From positions 1 to 55,606 of the forward strand of contig JAUSPT010000044.1 of the NCBI GenBank assembly GCA_030652805.1: a stretch of DNA of 55,606 bases, read 5' to 3'. The position numbers and the translations under genes are program-made. The notes under the pieces were generated by a model. That model did not search any database and was not told the DNA's origin. It saw only the letters and a list, made by a program, of their open reading frames with translations. The DNA is from a bacterium (GTDB taxonomy: Bacteria; JAHJDO01). Below are positions 35,260 to 44,446 of the stretch, one piece after another; position 1 is the stretch's first letter, and every line of letters starts with the position of its first letter.

Positions 35260-36188
35260 CGAATAGCCTCTCTAAAAACCGCTAAACAGGCCTTCAATTT
35301 CTGCCTTGCTTCTAATTGCTCCCTGCTCAATAGATAGAGAATAGAAAAGATAAATGTTCTTAGGAGCAGTCCATATACAATCAGAAACCTTAATAAGATT
35401 ACCGAGGTCTGCCCATAATGCTTCCGAAAGAACTTAATCAGGCTGCGATACATTTCCATCAAGTTAATGCCTCTATCCTGGTTGCAGCTGGCTCCCCCAT
35501 AATGAATTATTTGCGCCTGGGGGAGAAAAAACACCTTCCAGCTTCGCTTTTTCATCCGGTAGCACCAGTCAACCTCTTCATAATAGATAAAAAATTGCTC
35601 ATCTAGAAGCCCAACTTGCTCAATGGCTTCCCTCCTTACCATTAGAGCCGACCCCATTGGTTGGTCAACTTCCCAAATATCACCGTGATCCCAATATCCC
35701 ATCCTATATTCACCAATAACCCTATTTTTAGGAAAGATCCTATTTAATAAAGTCTCTTCAAATAATGTCGTTAGAAGCGTAGGAAAGCTTCTGCAGGAAG
35801 GCTGTAAGCTCCCATCTGGATTTAGCAACTTAGGGCCACATGCGCCAGCTTCAGTATGTTCATCCATGAATTCTACCATAATATCTAAAGCATTGGGTAA
35901 AACAATGGTGTCCGGATTTAACATTAATACATATCTTCCTCTACTTTGTTTTATTGCTTGATTATTAGCTCTAGCAAATCCTAAATTCTCTTTATTTTTT
36001 ATTATTTTAACTTGAGGAAATTCGTTCTCGAGCACTTCCATGCTTTTGTCAGAAGAAGAATTATCTACTACAAACACCTCAAGTTTTAACTTACAACTTT
36101 TGTAAATGGAATTTAGGCAATCTTTCAAAAACCCTTCAGCATTCCAATTAACTATTACAATTGAGAGAACTTGCGTCGTAATGTCCAT
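35256..36188 (-). CDS. Glycosyltransferase, GT2 family (rhamnosyltransferase-like)
   Basis: This 310-residue GT-A fold enzyme has IVIVNWNAEGFLKDCLNSI at the N-terminus and VDNSSSDKSMEVL as the nucleotide-binding region. MLNPDTIVLP supplies the metal-binding acid near residue 97. IYYEEVDWCYRMKKRSWKVFFLP is typical of rhamnosyltransferases of polysaccharide clusters. A C-terminal hydrophobic segment may anchor it in the membrane. It shares operon overlaps with its neighbours. Confidence 0.87.
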   Translation of the reverse strand: MDITTQVLSIVIVNWNAEGFLKDCLNSIYKSCKLKLEVFVVDNSSSDKSMEVLENEFPQVKIIKNKENLGFARANNQAIKQSRGRYVLMLNPDTIVLPNALDIMVEFMDEHTEAGACGPKLLNPDGSLQPSCRSFPTLLTTLFEETLLNRIFPKNRVIGEYRMGYWDHGDIWEVDQPMGSALMVRREAIEQVGLLDEQFFIYYEEVDWCYRMKKRSWKVFFLPQAQIIHYGGASCNQDRGINLMEMYRSLIKFFRKHYGQTSVILLRFLIVYGLLLRTFIFSILYLLSREQLEARQKLKACLAVFREAIR

Positions 36189-36194
36189 ATCAAT

Positions 36195-37160
36195 TTAAGA
36201 GAACCAATGTCTCATATCTACTGCAGAAACCACTCTTCTCTCCTGAATTAATCTACGCCGGGAAATGGCATACGGTAACAGCCTTAAGAGTCGGCTTATG
36301 GCCCGGAATCGATAAGGTCGCAGACAAAGAGTGTTTACGAGCTGTTTTATTTCAAACATAGCAAGATGAAATAAATCGTGGAGACAGTTACTCACTATGT
36401 CATTCTTTATCATGGTCAAATACCTGTTCCTGAAAAGTAGGTAGTCCATGGTTCTCGAGCTAGCTCGATGGGGCAACTCATCGGGAAAACTACCCCCAAT
36501 ATGATATCCAACCGCGACCGGGGTATAGATACACTTCCAGCCAAAAAGTTGACTCCTCCAGCTCAAATCAGCATCTTCAAAATACATGAAATAGGCTTCA
36601 TCAAAATACTCTCCGCCGATTTTAATATCGTCCAACATTTCTCTCCTACAAAGGCAAGCAGTCGCAGGAACTCCGAAGACATATAAGCGCGTGTCATATT
36701 GACCACGGTCGGCTTCACCTGAGCCAAGGTTAAGAAAATTTCTGTTCTTTCCAATCTGTATGCCAGCTGAATCGATGATGTTTGTAAATGTTCCATCCAG
36801 CTTCATCCGCAGCAGTTTCCCACAGGATGAGCCAATTTTATTACTACTCTCAACAGCTTTAACAAGCTCGCTTACATATGTCGGCTTTAGATAGACATCT
36901 GCATTGAGAAGCATTATGTATTCTCCCTTAGCCAGCGCAAAGCCACGATTGTTGCCCTTACAGAAACCCTCATTAACAGAATTTCTTACCACTACAGTAG
37001 CAGGGTAGTTCATCGTAACAAATTCTACTGATCCATCAGACGATGCATTATCAATGAGAATTACCTCAATCTTTTCGTAAGTTTGTTGATATACAGAATC
37101 CAAACATCTTTTTAAAAAGCTCACGTCCCTATTGACAATGATAACAGACACAAAATTCAT
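36195..37160 (-). CDS. Glycosyltransferase, GT2 family
   Basis: This 321-residue enzyme has the same fold and motifs as the previous gene: VIIVNRDVSFLKRCLDSV, IDNASSDGSVEFV, LNADVYLKP and YFEDADLSWRSQLFGWKCIY. It lies 6 bases from the downstream GT2 gene on the same strand. The two share only motifs and are probably separate transferases adding different residues. Donor sugar unknown. Confidence 0.87.
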   Translation of the reverse strand: MNFVSVIIVNRDVSFLKRCLDSVYQQTYEKIEVILIDNASSDGSVEFVTMNYPATVVVRNSVNEGFCKGNNRGFALAKGEYIMLLNADVYLKPTYVSELVKAVESSNKIGSSCGKLLRMKLDGTFTNIIDSAGIQIGKNRNFLNLGSGEADRGQYDTRLYVFGVPATACLCRREMLDDIKIGGEYFDEAYFMYFEDADLSWRSQLFGWKCIYTPVAVGYHIGGSFPDELPHRASSRTMDYLLFRNRYLTMIKNDIVSNCLHDLFHLAMFEIKQLVNTLCLRPYRFRAISRLLRLLPYAISRRRLIQERRVVSAVDMRHWFS

Positions 37161-37174
37161 TTTTTGATAGTTTA

Positions 37175-38101
37175 TTATTTAAGTGTTTTACTCCTTGCTC
37201 CACAGATATTTCCCAGCAGGCCGCTAAACCTTAAAATAAAAGTTATGACTCCTTCTTTTAAAACCCTAGCAGGTTTGTAGCCTCTTTGCAAAGCATAAAT
37301 TGTCTGATGTATTATTTGGAGGAAAATATTAAAGGGGGAAAATAAAATCGAATATAAAATACCTTTCCTTGTTCTTGGGTTACCTTTGATATAGTTGAAC
37401 ATTCTTGCGCATTTGAGATGATAGATAAAAAATTCCATTGGAGTATAATTGTGAGAGTGAAATACCATAGAGCTTGGTTCATATATTATTGTATATCCTT
37501 CTTCTAGCATTTTTTTTGACCAATCTTGATCTTCCGCTAAAACTAATCTTTCGTCAAATGGCTCTTTCTCCCAGATTCTTTTTTTTATTGCGCAACTCAC
37601 AGTAGAAAATTGGATTAAATCGTTAATAAAAAGGTTGATCTCATCTTTTGAAACATTCTTAAGTTGCTTTATCATTTTTATTGGTGGCATTCCATTAAAG
37701 AGGTCTAGCTTCATATATAAGTGGCAATTTTCTCTGGGAAGATGTCTGCTATATACTCCAGCCACTTTATCATTATTTTTGAAGTTTCCAATCAGAGATG
37801 AAAGCCAATATTCGTCTTTAGGGATAGCATCACCATTTAGAAAAACCAGATATTGTCCACTGGCTAAACTAGCGCCAAGATTTCTTGTTTTTCCATGGCC
37901 GAATTCTTCGGGTTTGATTTGGATAAGTGTGACCTTCGAAAATTTTTTGATTATTTCTACAGTTTTATCAGTTGAACTGTCATCTATAACCATGACTTCA
38001 AAAGGGAAAGAAGTTCTCTGTTTGAAAACCGTTGTGAGAGTATCAAATATATTTTCTTCCGCATTTTTAGTTAGAATGATTATGGAGACTTTTTCACACA
38101 T
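37175..38101 (-). CDS. Glycosyltransferase, GT2 family
   Basis: This 308-residue GT-A enzyme has IIILTKNAEENIFDTLTTV, VIDDSSTDKTVEIIKKF and FLNGDAIPK as the metal site. ERLVLAEDQDWSKKMLEEGY supplies the catalytic ED region. Its start overlaps the stop of the disrupted radical SAM gene (ATGTGTGA). It lacks C-terminal membrane helices, so it probably works at the inner face of the membrane. Confidence 0.86.
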   Translation of the reverse strand: MCEKVSIIILTKNAEENIFDTLTTVFKQRTSFPFEVMVIDDSSTDKTVEIIKKFSKVTLIQIKPEEFGHGKTRNLGASLASGQYLVFLNGDAIPKDEYWLSSLIGNFKNNDKVAGVYSRHLPRENCHLYMKLDLFNGMPPIKMIKQLKNVSKDEINLFINDLIQFSTVSCAIKKRIWEKEPFDERLVLAEDQDWSKKMLEEGYTIIYEPSSMVFHSHNYTPMEFFIYHLKCARMFNYIKGNPRTRKGILYSILFSPFNIFLQIIHQTIYALQRGYKPARVLKEGVITFILRFSGLLGNICGARSKTLK

Positions 38102-39231
38102 ATTTAATAATTTTCTTAATCCACCCTACGAGTATTTTCCCCAAAAAAGTTTTTTTAATGCGTTCCTTCCAAAACATTAGTTGCTTGTTTTCTAAGAAAA
38201 TTCGGCTTAGGCGTATATTTACCTTCCCATAATGCATTGAGTCTAACAGAGCCTGATTTAAAAATTTATAGTCAACCCCCTTTATTTTTGCCTCACCTGG
38301 ATTTCTTCTATAACTGTCATGGTTAGCAATCAAAGATAAATTATTTTCAATGCAATATGTATATAAATCACTTCCAGGATGCGGTGTATAGTACGCTGGG
38401 CTACAATGAGCGGGCTTAATCTTCTTAATCATTCTCACTGTATCCATCATTTCTTTCTTGGTCTCAGTGGGAATACCCATCATATAATTGGCCCAAATTT
38501 TTATTCCATATTTCTTACACATTTCAGCAGCTTTATAATTCTGTTCAACAGTAGTTCCTTTTCGTAAAAAATTTAATATTCTTTGGTTTCCGCTTTCAAA
38601 CCCGATAATAAACATTGCTAGTCCTGAGTCCCTCATTTGCTTTACCAAATTTTCATTTTTACAAATGATGTCTGCTCTGGTTTGACAGTAGAAAGGCTGG
38701 TTAAATCCATTATTTTTATATTTTTCACAGAATTCATTTATCCATTTTTTATCTTCTGTCAAACAGTCATCATGGATTAAAAAACTCTTGAATCCATATC
38801 TTTTTTTTAAGATTTTCAGTTCTTCAACTACATTGTCAACTGACCTTCGTCGAACTTTTTTCCCAAAAAGAATTTTTTCTGAAGGCTGGCAGAAACTACA
38901 ATTATATATACATCCTCTTCCCGCAATAATAGTGGAAAAAGGGCTGGGGAAGTCTTCTATGCAAGGTTTTTCAAAACCTTCATAAAGCTCTCTATCTATA
39001 AAAGGAAGTTTATCAAGCTCCGGCTTGATTCCTTGAATAATCCTTTTTCTATTTTTGCCTTCTTGAATATTTTTTAATAGATTAGTAAAACTTATTTCTC
39101 CTTCACCAAGCATGATATAATCAATTTTTGAGTTGGAAGCTACTTCATCCAACATCAAACTAGGATGTGGTCCCCCCACTACTATTTTAATCTCCGGATT
39201 AACTTTTTTAATAATGTCAATACATCGCATG
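38094..39231 (-). pseudogene. B12-binding radical SAM protein, 3' part cut by IS
   Basis: This piece encodes the end of a B12-binding domain (CIDIIKKVNPEIKIVVGGPHPSL) and the radical SAM domain with GRGCIYNCSFCQPS (CxxxCxxC cluster). Its 5' end is separated by the IS at 39232-40683. Joining it to 40684-40948 with one copy of the 8-bp duplication restores a single 464-residue frame (NPVM-RCIDIIKK). Enzymes of this architecture modify sugars or lipids in surface glycan clusters. The residual frame that runs into IS sequence may still make a truncated protein. Confidence 0.92.
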
Positions 39232-40683
39232 TTGGAGTTTCCCCATTTTTTTGATAATAAGAAGTATAACGTTAGTAATATCAGTAAGTTAAGGAAGTTA
39301 GGAAGTGGAAATAGAGAATCCTCCCTGTGATTGGTACCCAAATCTGTTAAAATTTGGGGAATCTCTAAAAACCAAAACAAGGAGGATCTCAATGGAGAAT
39401 ACTAGCAAAACAGCAGGCAAATTAAAAGCGCAGATCAAAATGTTCAGTAACAAGATAGGAAGAGGGCTATCGAAACCGAAGCAAAAGTTTTTGTTTGGAA
39501 TGATGTATGGAATACAAGCATGCAAGGATATAAAATTATCAAACATTTCCAGAAGTTTGGAAGAAAAAATACGTTTAATAAAGACAGAGAACAGGTTATC
39601 CAGACAGATGTCACAGAAAGACCTGACACAAGAAATTAACAAGAAAATAATAGAGGAAGGAGCTTTAAGGATAAGTAATGATACAGTGTTAGCAGTAGAT
39701 TTGGGAGATATTTCTAAGGAGCATAGTAAAAGTTTAGAATTTTTAGAGAGGGTGAGAGACGGAAGTACAGGAAAGATAAAGAAGGGATATTGGACATGTG
39801 AGATAGTAGGAGCGGACATAGACGGAGAAGAATTAATTCCGCTTTACAGCGAACTTTATTCAGCAGGAGCAAAAGGATTCAAAAGCGAAAATGAGCAGAT
39901 AGAACATGCAGTAGAAGCGGTAAGCAGTGTGCTGAATGGCAGAGGTATATACTGCATAGACAGAGGAGGAGACCGCAAAAAGATAATAAAACCTTTTTTA
40001 GAAAATAAAAATAGGTTTGTAATAAGGATGGTTGGAACAAGAGATTTATGGATTGGGGATAAAAAGAGAAGGGCTCTAAGGATAGCGAATAACTGTCACT
40101 GCTGGAGAACAAGAGAATTAGTAATCAGAAAAGAAGGAAAACTGGATAGGAGAAAAATATCCATAGGTTCTAAGAAAGTGAAATTAACATTTTGGGATGA
40201 GCCGCTATGGATGGTAGTAATAAAAGGGTTTGGAGATAAACCAATGATGCTGCTAACTAATACAAAGCCGATAAGAAGCAAATATGATATGGAATGGATA
40301 TTGGATACATATTTAACCAGATGGAAATGTGAGGAGAGCTACAGATTCATTAAACAGTCATACAATTTGGAGGACGTCAGAGTTAGAAGTTACATTGCGA
40401 TAAGGAACACAGTAGCTTTGATTCATGCGATATTTTACTTTGTCAGTATTGAGTTAGGGAAAAAGATAAAACTGAACATATTATTGAGAAAGTTGTATGA
40501 GAAAGCGAAAAGATTTTTTGAGATACCAGACTTTAAGCAATACGCCATAGCTGACGGTATATACAAGGTTTTATTCAACTACAAATCTAAAAATTTCGCG
40601 AATTCTGACAAAAATAAATGCTCAAATCAGTTATCCTTCGATTTTGCAGTCACTTATGAATAAATTTTTTGGGGAAACTCCAG
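39232..40683 (+). mobile_element. IS4-family insertion sequence, 1452 bp
   Basis: The inverted ends are TTGGAGTTTCCCCA on the left and CTGGAGTTTCCCCA on the right (read inward). The target duplication ATCGCATG is at 39224-39231 and 40684-40691. A subterminal repeat, GGGGAATCTC at 39356-39365, pairs with the left end, so the first 134 bp form a MITE-like unit. A hairpin CCCAAAT/ATTTGGG lies in front of the transposase and may block read-in transcription. The perfect duplication suggests recent insertion. Confidence 0.93.
39392..40663 (+). CDS. IS4-family DDE transposase
   Basis: This 423-residue transposase begins at an ATG 7 bases after AAGGAGG. A longer frame from 39305 would use no good site. 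The acidic triad is visible as LAVDLGD, YCIDRGGD and the E in YLTRWKCEESYRFIKQ; the last stretch fits the Y-(2)-R-(3)-E-(6)-K signature of IS4. It appears complete and uninterrupted. It reads opposite to the surrounding glycan operon. Confidence 0.93.
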   Translation: MENTSKTAGKLKAQIKMFSNKIGRGLSKPKQKFLFGMMYGIQACKDIKLSNISRSLEEKIRLIKTENRLSRQMSQKDLTQEINKKIIEEGALRISNDTVLAVDLGDISKEHSKSLEFLERVRDGSTGKIKKGYWTCEIVGADIDGEELIPLYSELYSAGAKGFKSENEQIEHAVEAVSSVLNGRGIYCIDRGGDRKKIIKPFLENKNRFVIRMVGTRDLWIGDKKRRALRIANNCHCWRTRELVIRKEGKLDRRKISIGSKKVKLTFWDEPLWMVVIKGFGDKPMMLLTNTKPIRSKYDMEWILDTYLTRWKCEESYRFIKQSYNLEDVRVRSYIAIRNTVALIHAIFYFVSIELGKKIKLNILLRKLYEKAKRFFEIPDFKQYAIADGIYKVLFNYKSKNFANSDKNKCSNQLSFDFAVTYE

Positions 40684-40948
40684 ATCGCATGACTGGGTTG
40701 AAATCTACACTCATCATGGTTATACCAACTACATCAGGATTTTTATTCATTATTTTTTGAGTGAAGTCTTGCCAGTTCTTCAACCTGCGTAAATCTATTA
40801 GTTCAACATTACTAAAACCTTTGCTATTTGCAAAGGCAGCTATAGAACAAAGACCATGACTTATCCATGTGCTTTCAGTAAGGTCTCCTTTGCCAAAACT
40901 GTTAAATCCACACGACGTAATACTTGCATGAACCAGGGCTATTTTCAT
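40684..40948 (-). pseudogene. B12-binding radical SAM protein, 5' part cut by IS
   Basis: This piece encodes the first 88 residues, MKIALVHASITSCGFNSFGKG through GITMMSVDFNPVM, an N-terminal cobalamin-binding-like domain. Its start overlaps the methyltransferase stop by 4 bases. The residual frame continues into the IS end (to 40631) and stops, giving a 105-residue truncated product. Together with 38094-39231 it forms the interrupted gene. Confidence 0.92.
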
Positions 40949-41859
40949 TGCTTATATTTCCTGAGACAGTTCCGTACAAAGGTAAATACCCGTTCAATTT
41001 TTCTTTTGCTCAAAAAACTAATCTTTCTCTCAAGATCGAGAACGTAAGATTTTACATTCTCATAGTCAATAAATTGTTCATTTATCTCCGGAACATCCAG
41101 ACTCTTTGGTATATAATCTGCAACAGAGGCCTTTATCACAAACTGGCCAACAAGAGCATCGCCTTTTAGGAGATACTCTTCAAACTTCTTAATATTATCT
41201 ACCCCTATTGTTTTTGCTACGGACTCGATATAGAAGTGTGAGACACCAAGAATTGTACCATCAATAGATTGTGCCCGATAACCACATTCAACAAGTAGTC
41301 TCAATATGCTTTCTCTGGTGAAATGCTTCAGATGAGTTCTGTCCAATATCCCTCTTTTCTGATAGTTAAATTTGCCCATTAAAAGAGCTAGTCTTATGGT
41401 TACATGTGCTATGTTTGGTACGCTTATTACAATGCTACCATGAGGATGAAGAAATCTCTTTGTCTGTAAAAGTATCCTTTCAGGGTATTTGAGATGTTCC
41501 AAAACATCTGCAAATAGAGCCACGTCATATTTCCCATTCAACTGCTCCTTAAGATTGATGGTGTCAATGTCATGGATTATTACATTTTCGCTGAAAGGGA
41601 TGGCCTTTCTTGCTTCCGCCTCCAAGATATCAATACATGTTACCCTGCATCCTTTATCTTTGAGAATCTTGGTAAAATAACCAGAACCACATCCGAAATC
41701 AATAACCCTTTTATCTCTCCCTATCAACGCAACTATCTTTGAATAGTTCCTGTTTTTCTTTGTAAGGTCTATTTTTTTCTGAAGATATTCTTTGCAAGAG
41801 TCCATAATAGATTTTCTGTCAGTTCCTTTTTTAACGACAGACGTAATATCCCTATCCAA
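40945..41859 (-). CDS. SAM-dependent methyltransferase
   Basis: This class I methyltransferase has motif I as RVIDFGCGSGYFTKILKDKG, then CRVTCIDILEAEA and FADVLEHLKYPERILLQ. ISVPNIAHVTIRLALLMGKFNYQKRGILDRTHLKHFT is typical of methyltransferases in polysaccharide clusters. A TTG start at 41859 gives 304 residues, but no good ribosome site is seen; an ATG at 41805 is an alternative. The C-terminal ~90 residues are extra and include a helical, basic tail. It may methylate the glycan or its terminal sugar. Confidence 0.85.
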   Translation of the reverse strand: MDRDITSVVKKGTDRKSIMDSCKEYLQKKIDLTKKNRNYSKIVALIGRDKRVIDFGCGSGYFTKILKDKGCRVTCIDILEAEARKAIPFSENVIIHDIDTINLKEQLNGKYDVALFADVLEHLKYPERILLQTKRFLHPHGSIVISVPNIAHVTIRLALLMGKFNYQKRGILDRTHLKHFTRESILRLLVECGYRAQSIDGTILGVSHFYIESVAKTIGVDNIKKFEEYLLKGDALVGQFVIKASVADYIPKSLDVPEINEQFIDYENVKSYVLDLERKISFLSKRKIERVFTFVRNCLRKYKQ

Positions 41860-41873
41860 TTAGATTTGGAAAA

Positions 41874-43196
41874 TTAGATTTTGCTTGACTTTTTAACATG
41901 ATCGCCTGTTATTTTGCAAGGTATATATGCCAAGCCTTCGCTCTTGGCCAATCCACTCTTGGCCAATTCACTCTTGACAATAAAAAAACAGGCCTGCTCA
42001 ATTTCGTCGTATCTCATAGGAGAAAGCCAATGTCCCATCAGAAAAACCTTTAAGTAATAATTTCCTTCCAAAATATTGAGTTTTTCGTAATGGAATTCCA
42101 CAGTTGTGCTTTTACCCTTGTTGACATTGAGGGTTAAATCTAATCGATAGGTACTTGCTCCATGAATAAGAATGCCATCTTCTCGGTAAATCTGGCATGC
42201 CACTATTGAATTATCAATAGACCTGTTAGCCTTTATTTTTACTCTAACGGTCATGGGGTCGCCACAATCAAAGATGCCTTTTTGATTTCTATCTTCATCA
42301 CAAGTTGCTACCTCAACTATTTCTAACTTTTTTTTAATTCTCTTTTTTCCTTCTTTGTACAATCTTTCGCCAATTATCTTATCAGTTTTTTCCTGCTTAA
42401 TATATGCATAGTAATAGTCTAATACCTCATTCGTGTCACCATAGGAAACTATCTTGCCTCGATGTAAGCATACTGCTTCAGAACATAGATTTCTAATCCT
42501 TTCTTTATCATGTGAGACAATCACAATGGTTTTTTCTTCTTTTCTGAACTCATCGATCTTCTTTACACATTTATCTTGAAAGTTGAAGTCCCCTACCGCC
42601 AGCACTTCATCCACCAACAGAATATCCGGCTCGCAATGGACTGCGATGGCAAAGCCTAGTCTTACAAACATGCCAGATGAATAAAATTTTACCGGTGTGT
42701 CAAGAAAATCGCCGATATCTGCAAATGCGACAATCTCATCAAATTTTTCATCAATTTCTTTTTTACCCATTCCAAGAATTGCACCATTGATATAGATATT
42801 TTCCCTGCCTGTAAGCATCGGATGAAAACCTGCCCCTACTGCTATAAGAGCGCCAACTCTGCCTCTGACAGTTATTTTGCCTTTATCCGGCCAGAAAATA
42901 CCATTTAGAAGCTTAAGCAGTGTAGTTTTCCCTGAACCGTTAGGCCCGATAATTCCGAGAGTTTCTCCTTTTTTTACTTCAAAAGAAATATCATTTAATG
43001 CCCAGAATTCATCCTTTCGTAATTTCTCAGAGTGCGAACTCAATCCAAGTGTATTCTTTGCGATATCTTTCATACCATAAAGCATGGAGCGTTTTAGGGA
43101 TTTGCAGTACTTTTTTGAAACATGCTCAACTCTGATGGCTGTATCGGCGGTAACGAGTGATGGGTTATGGGTAATGGGTGATGAGGGATGGGTCAT
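41874..43196 (-). CDS. wzt: Polysaccharide ABC transporter ATPase (Wzt-like)
   Basis: This is the ATPase of the Wzm/Wzt exporter. Walker A is GPNGSGKTTLLKLLNG, the signature is YSSGMFVRLGFAIAVHCEP and Walker B is DILLVDEVLAVGD. Residues about 290-430 form the C-terminal beta-sandwich that binds glycan ends in Wzt. The first 16 residues (THPSSPITHNPSLVT) are encoded by the left inverted repeat of the S23 cassette, which also provides the ATG that overlaps the S23 stop. The original start has been lost or replaced. Confidence 0.92.
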   Translation of the reverse strand: MTHPSSPITHNPSLVTADTAIRVEHVSKKYCKSLKRSMLYGMKDIAKNTLGLSSHSEKLRKDEFWALNDISFEVKKGETLGIIGPNGSGKTTLLKLLNGIFWPDKGKITVRGRVGALIAVGAGFHPMLTGRENIYINGAILGMGKKEIDEKFDEIVAFADIGDFLDTPVKFYSSGMFVRLGFAIAVHCEPDILLVDEVLAVGDFNFQDKCVKKIDEFRKEEKTIVIVSHDKERIRNLCSEAVCLHRGKIVSYGDTNEVLDYYYAYIKQEKTDKIIGERLYKEGKKRIKKKLEIVEVATCDEDRNQKGIFDCGDPMTVRVKIKANRSIDNSIVACQIYREDGILIHGASTYRLDLTLNVNKGKSTTVEFHYEKLNILEGNYYLKVFLMGHWLSPMRYDEIEQACFFIVKSELAKSGLAKSEGLAYIPCKITGDHVKKSSKI

Positions 43197-43593
43197 GAGG
43201 GTTTTCCTTTTAAGAATTTTATTAAGCCTAAAAGCATTCGTCTTATCTGTTCAACATTTGCAAAAATTTCTTTCTTATCAGATAGATATCCCAATCTTTG
43301 AGATAAAAGTAATTGTGTTTCCAATTCTGAAAGGGAACCAAGTGCGATATATAGAAACTGAATAAATTCTTTTGTTGAATTTCTTGCCGCACCCTCAGCA
43401 ATATTACTTGGAACAGAAACAGATGCCCTTCTAATTTGATTAATCAATGAAAATTTCTCTTCCTGTGGATATTCTCGTGTGATGTTATATACTTCCTCAA
43501 CTAAACTCATACTACTCTTCCAAACATCTAAATCTTTATGTGTCTTCACACCAATTCCCCTTCACTCATTACTGATCACCGATTACTCATAAC
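43164..43593. repeat. Inverted repeats bounding the S23 copy 1 cassette
   Basis: GTTATGGGTAATGGGTGATGAG (43164-43185) and CTGATCACCGATTACTCATAAC (43572-43593) are inverted copies with 3 mismatches in 22. The left arm is inside wzt codons and the right arm lies just after the wzm stop. Together they enclose the S23 gene on about 430 bp. Confidence 0.7.
43193..43549 (-). CDS. Four-helix-bundle protein (S23/IVP family), copy 1
   Basis: This 118-residue protein has HKDLDVWKSSMSLVEEVYNIT, RRASVSVPSNIAEGAARNSTKEFIQFLYIALGSLSELETQL and an Arg-rich third helix. That is the S23/intervening-sequence four-helix bundle, related in fold to Avd of diversity-generating retroelements. It is unrelated to glycan export but sits between wzm and wzt. 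Imperfect inverted repeats flank it (43164-43185 and 43572-43593, 19 of 22 paired). It appears to be a cassette inserted into the operon. Function in this family outside rRNA is unknown. Confidence 0.9.
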   Translation of the reverse strand: MKTHKDLDVWKSSMSLVEEVYNITREYPQEEKFSLINQIRRASVSVPSNIAEGAARNSTKEFIQFLYIALGSLSELETQLLLSQRLGYLSDKKEIFANVEQIRRMLLGLIKFLKGKPS

Positions 43594-43598
43594 TGTTT

Positions 43599-44444
43599 TT
43601 AAATTCTTTCCGCAACTCTTGTCTCTGTCAGATGAAATACAAGCAGGCATGCGACAAAAACAATTACTGATATGATGCTTGATATTATAAATCCTTTCCA
43701 TTCGGAAATTGTTCCCATCAATACAAGTTCTCTTGGCACTGAAACAAGATAGTATAAAGGGTTATATTTACTAATTGAAGCAAGCATCCCTATTTTGGGT
43801 TTTGTATACAAGACAGGAGTTAGAAACATCAGAAATGTTACAAATATTGAAAGAATATTGCCAATATCCCGCATAATTCCATTTAGAAGAGATAGCATAA
43901 ATCCCAGCCCTAATGTCAATAATATTAACGGAAGCATAAGAAGCGGAACCCATAATGCTGCTATACCTGGTAAAATCCCATACCATGTGAATAAAACACA
44001 CAGGAGAACTAATTGAACTAAAAACGCTATTATTGACTGAGCCCATGAGGCAATTACAAGAGCTTTCTTGGAGAAATTGATTTTCACTATCATTGAGCCT
44101 GCTTTTACAAGCGCGTTTGAGCTATTGATTAATCCTGTAGCGAACAATTGCCAGAAAGCCATACCAAGTATTGCATAGACAGGATAGGGGACACTAATCG
44201 CCCCGATTTTGAATATGCCTGCTCTGTTTAATATAATGAATGTTCCGACACTTACGATAGGCACTATCAATGCCCATAGAACGCCAATAAATGACTGCTT
44301 GTAAAGGGAGAAAAAATCCCTTTTAAATAGCTGCCATGTAAGCCATCTGTTTTTCTTAAGCTCATAGAATATTTCTTTAAAGATAGAATGGTAACCCTGT
44401 TTTAGAGAGTTATCGGGCTGGTAAGTTGTTATAATTTCGTTCAT
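43599..44444 (-). CDS. wzm: Polysaccharide ABC transporter permease (Wzm-like)
   Basis: This 281-residue membrane protein with six helices is of the ABC-2 type. The amphipathic N-terminus LTWQLFKRDFFSLYKQSFIGVLWALI precedes the first helix, and YNPLYYLVSVPRELVL is the conserved segment near the last helices. It forms the export channel with Wzt. Its ribosome site AGAGGA lies within the last codons of the AbiEii gene, so its translation is coupled to the toxin gene; the two are separated by 2 bases. Confidence 0.92.
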   Translation of the reverse strand: MNEIITTYQPDNSLKQGYHSIFKEIFYELKKNRWLTWQLFKRDFFSLYKQSFIGVLWALIVPIVSVGTFIILNRAGIFKIGAISVPYPVYAILGMAFWQLFATGLINSSNALVKAGSMIVKINFSKKALVIASWAQSIIAFLVQLVLLCVLFTWYGILPGIAALWVPLLMLPLILLTLGLGFMLSLLNGIMRDIGNILSIFVTFLMFLTPVLYTKPKIGMLASISKYNPLYYLVSVPRELVLMGTISEWKGFIISSIISVIVFVACLLVFHLTETRVAERI

Positions 44445-44446
44445 AT

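Noticed and set aside
39298-39819. Minus-strand frame of 173 codons over the transposase start
   Set aside because: It is antisense to the IS4-family transposase and has no recognisable domain; composition follows from the coding strand.
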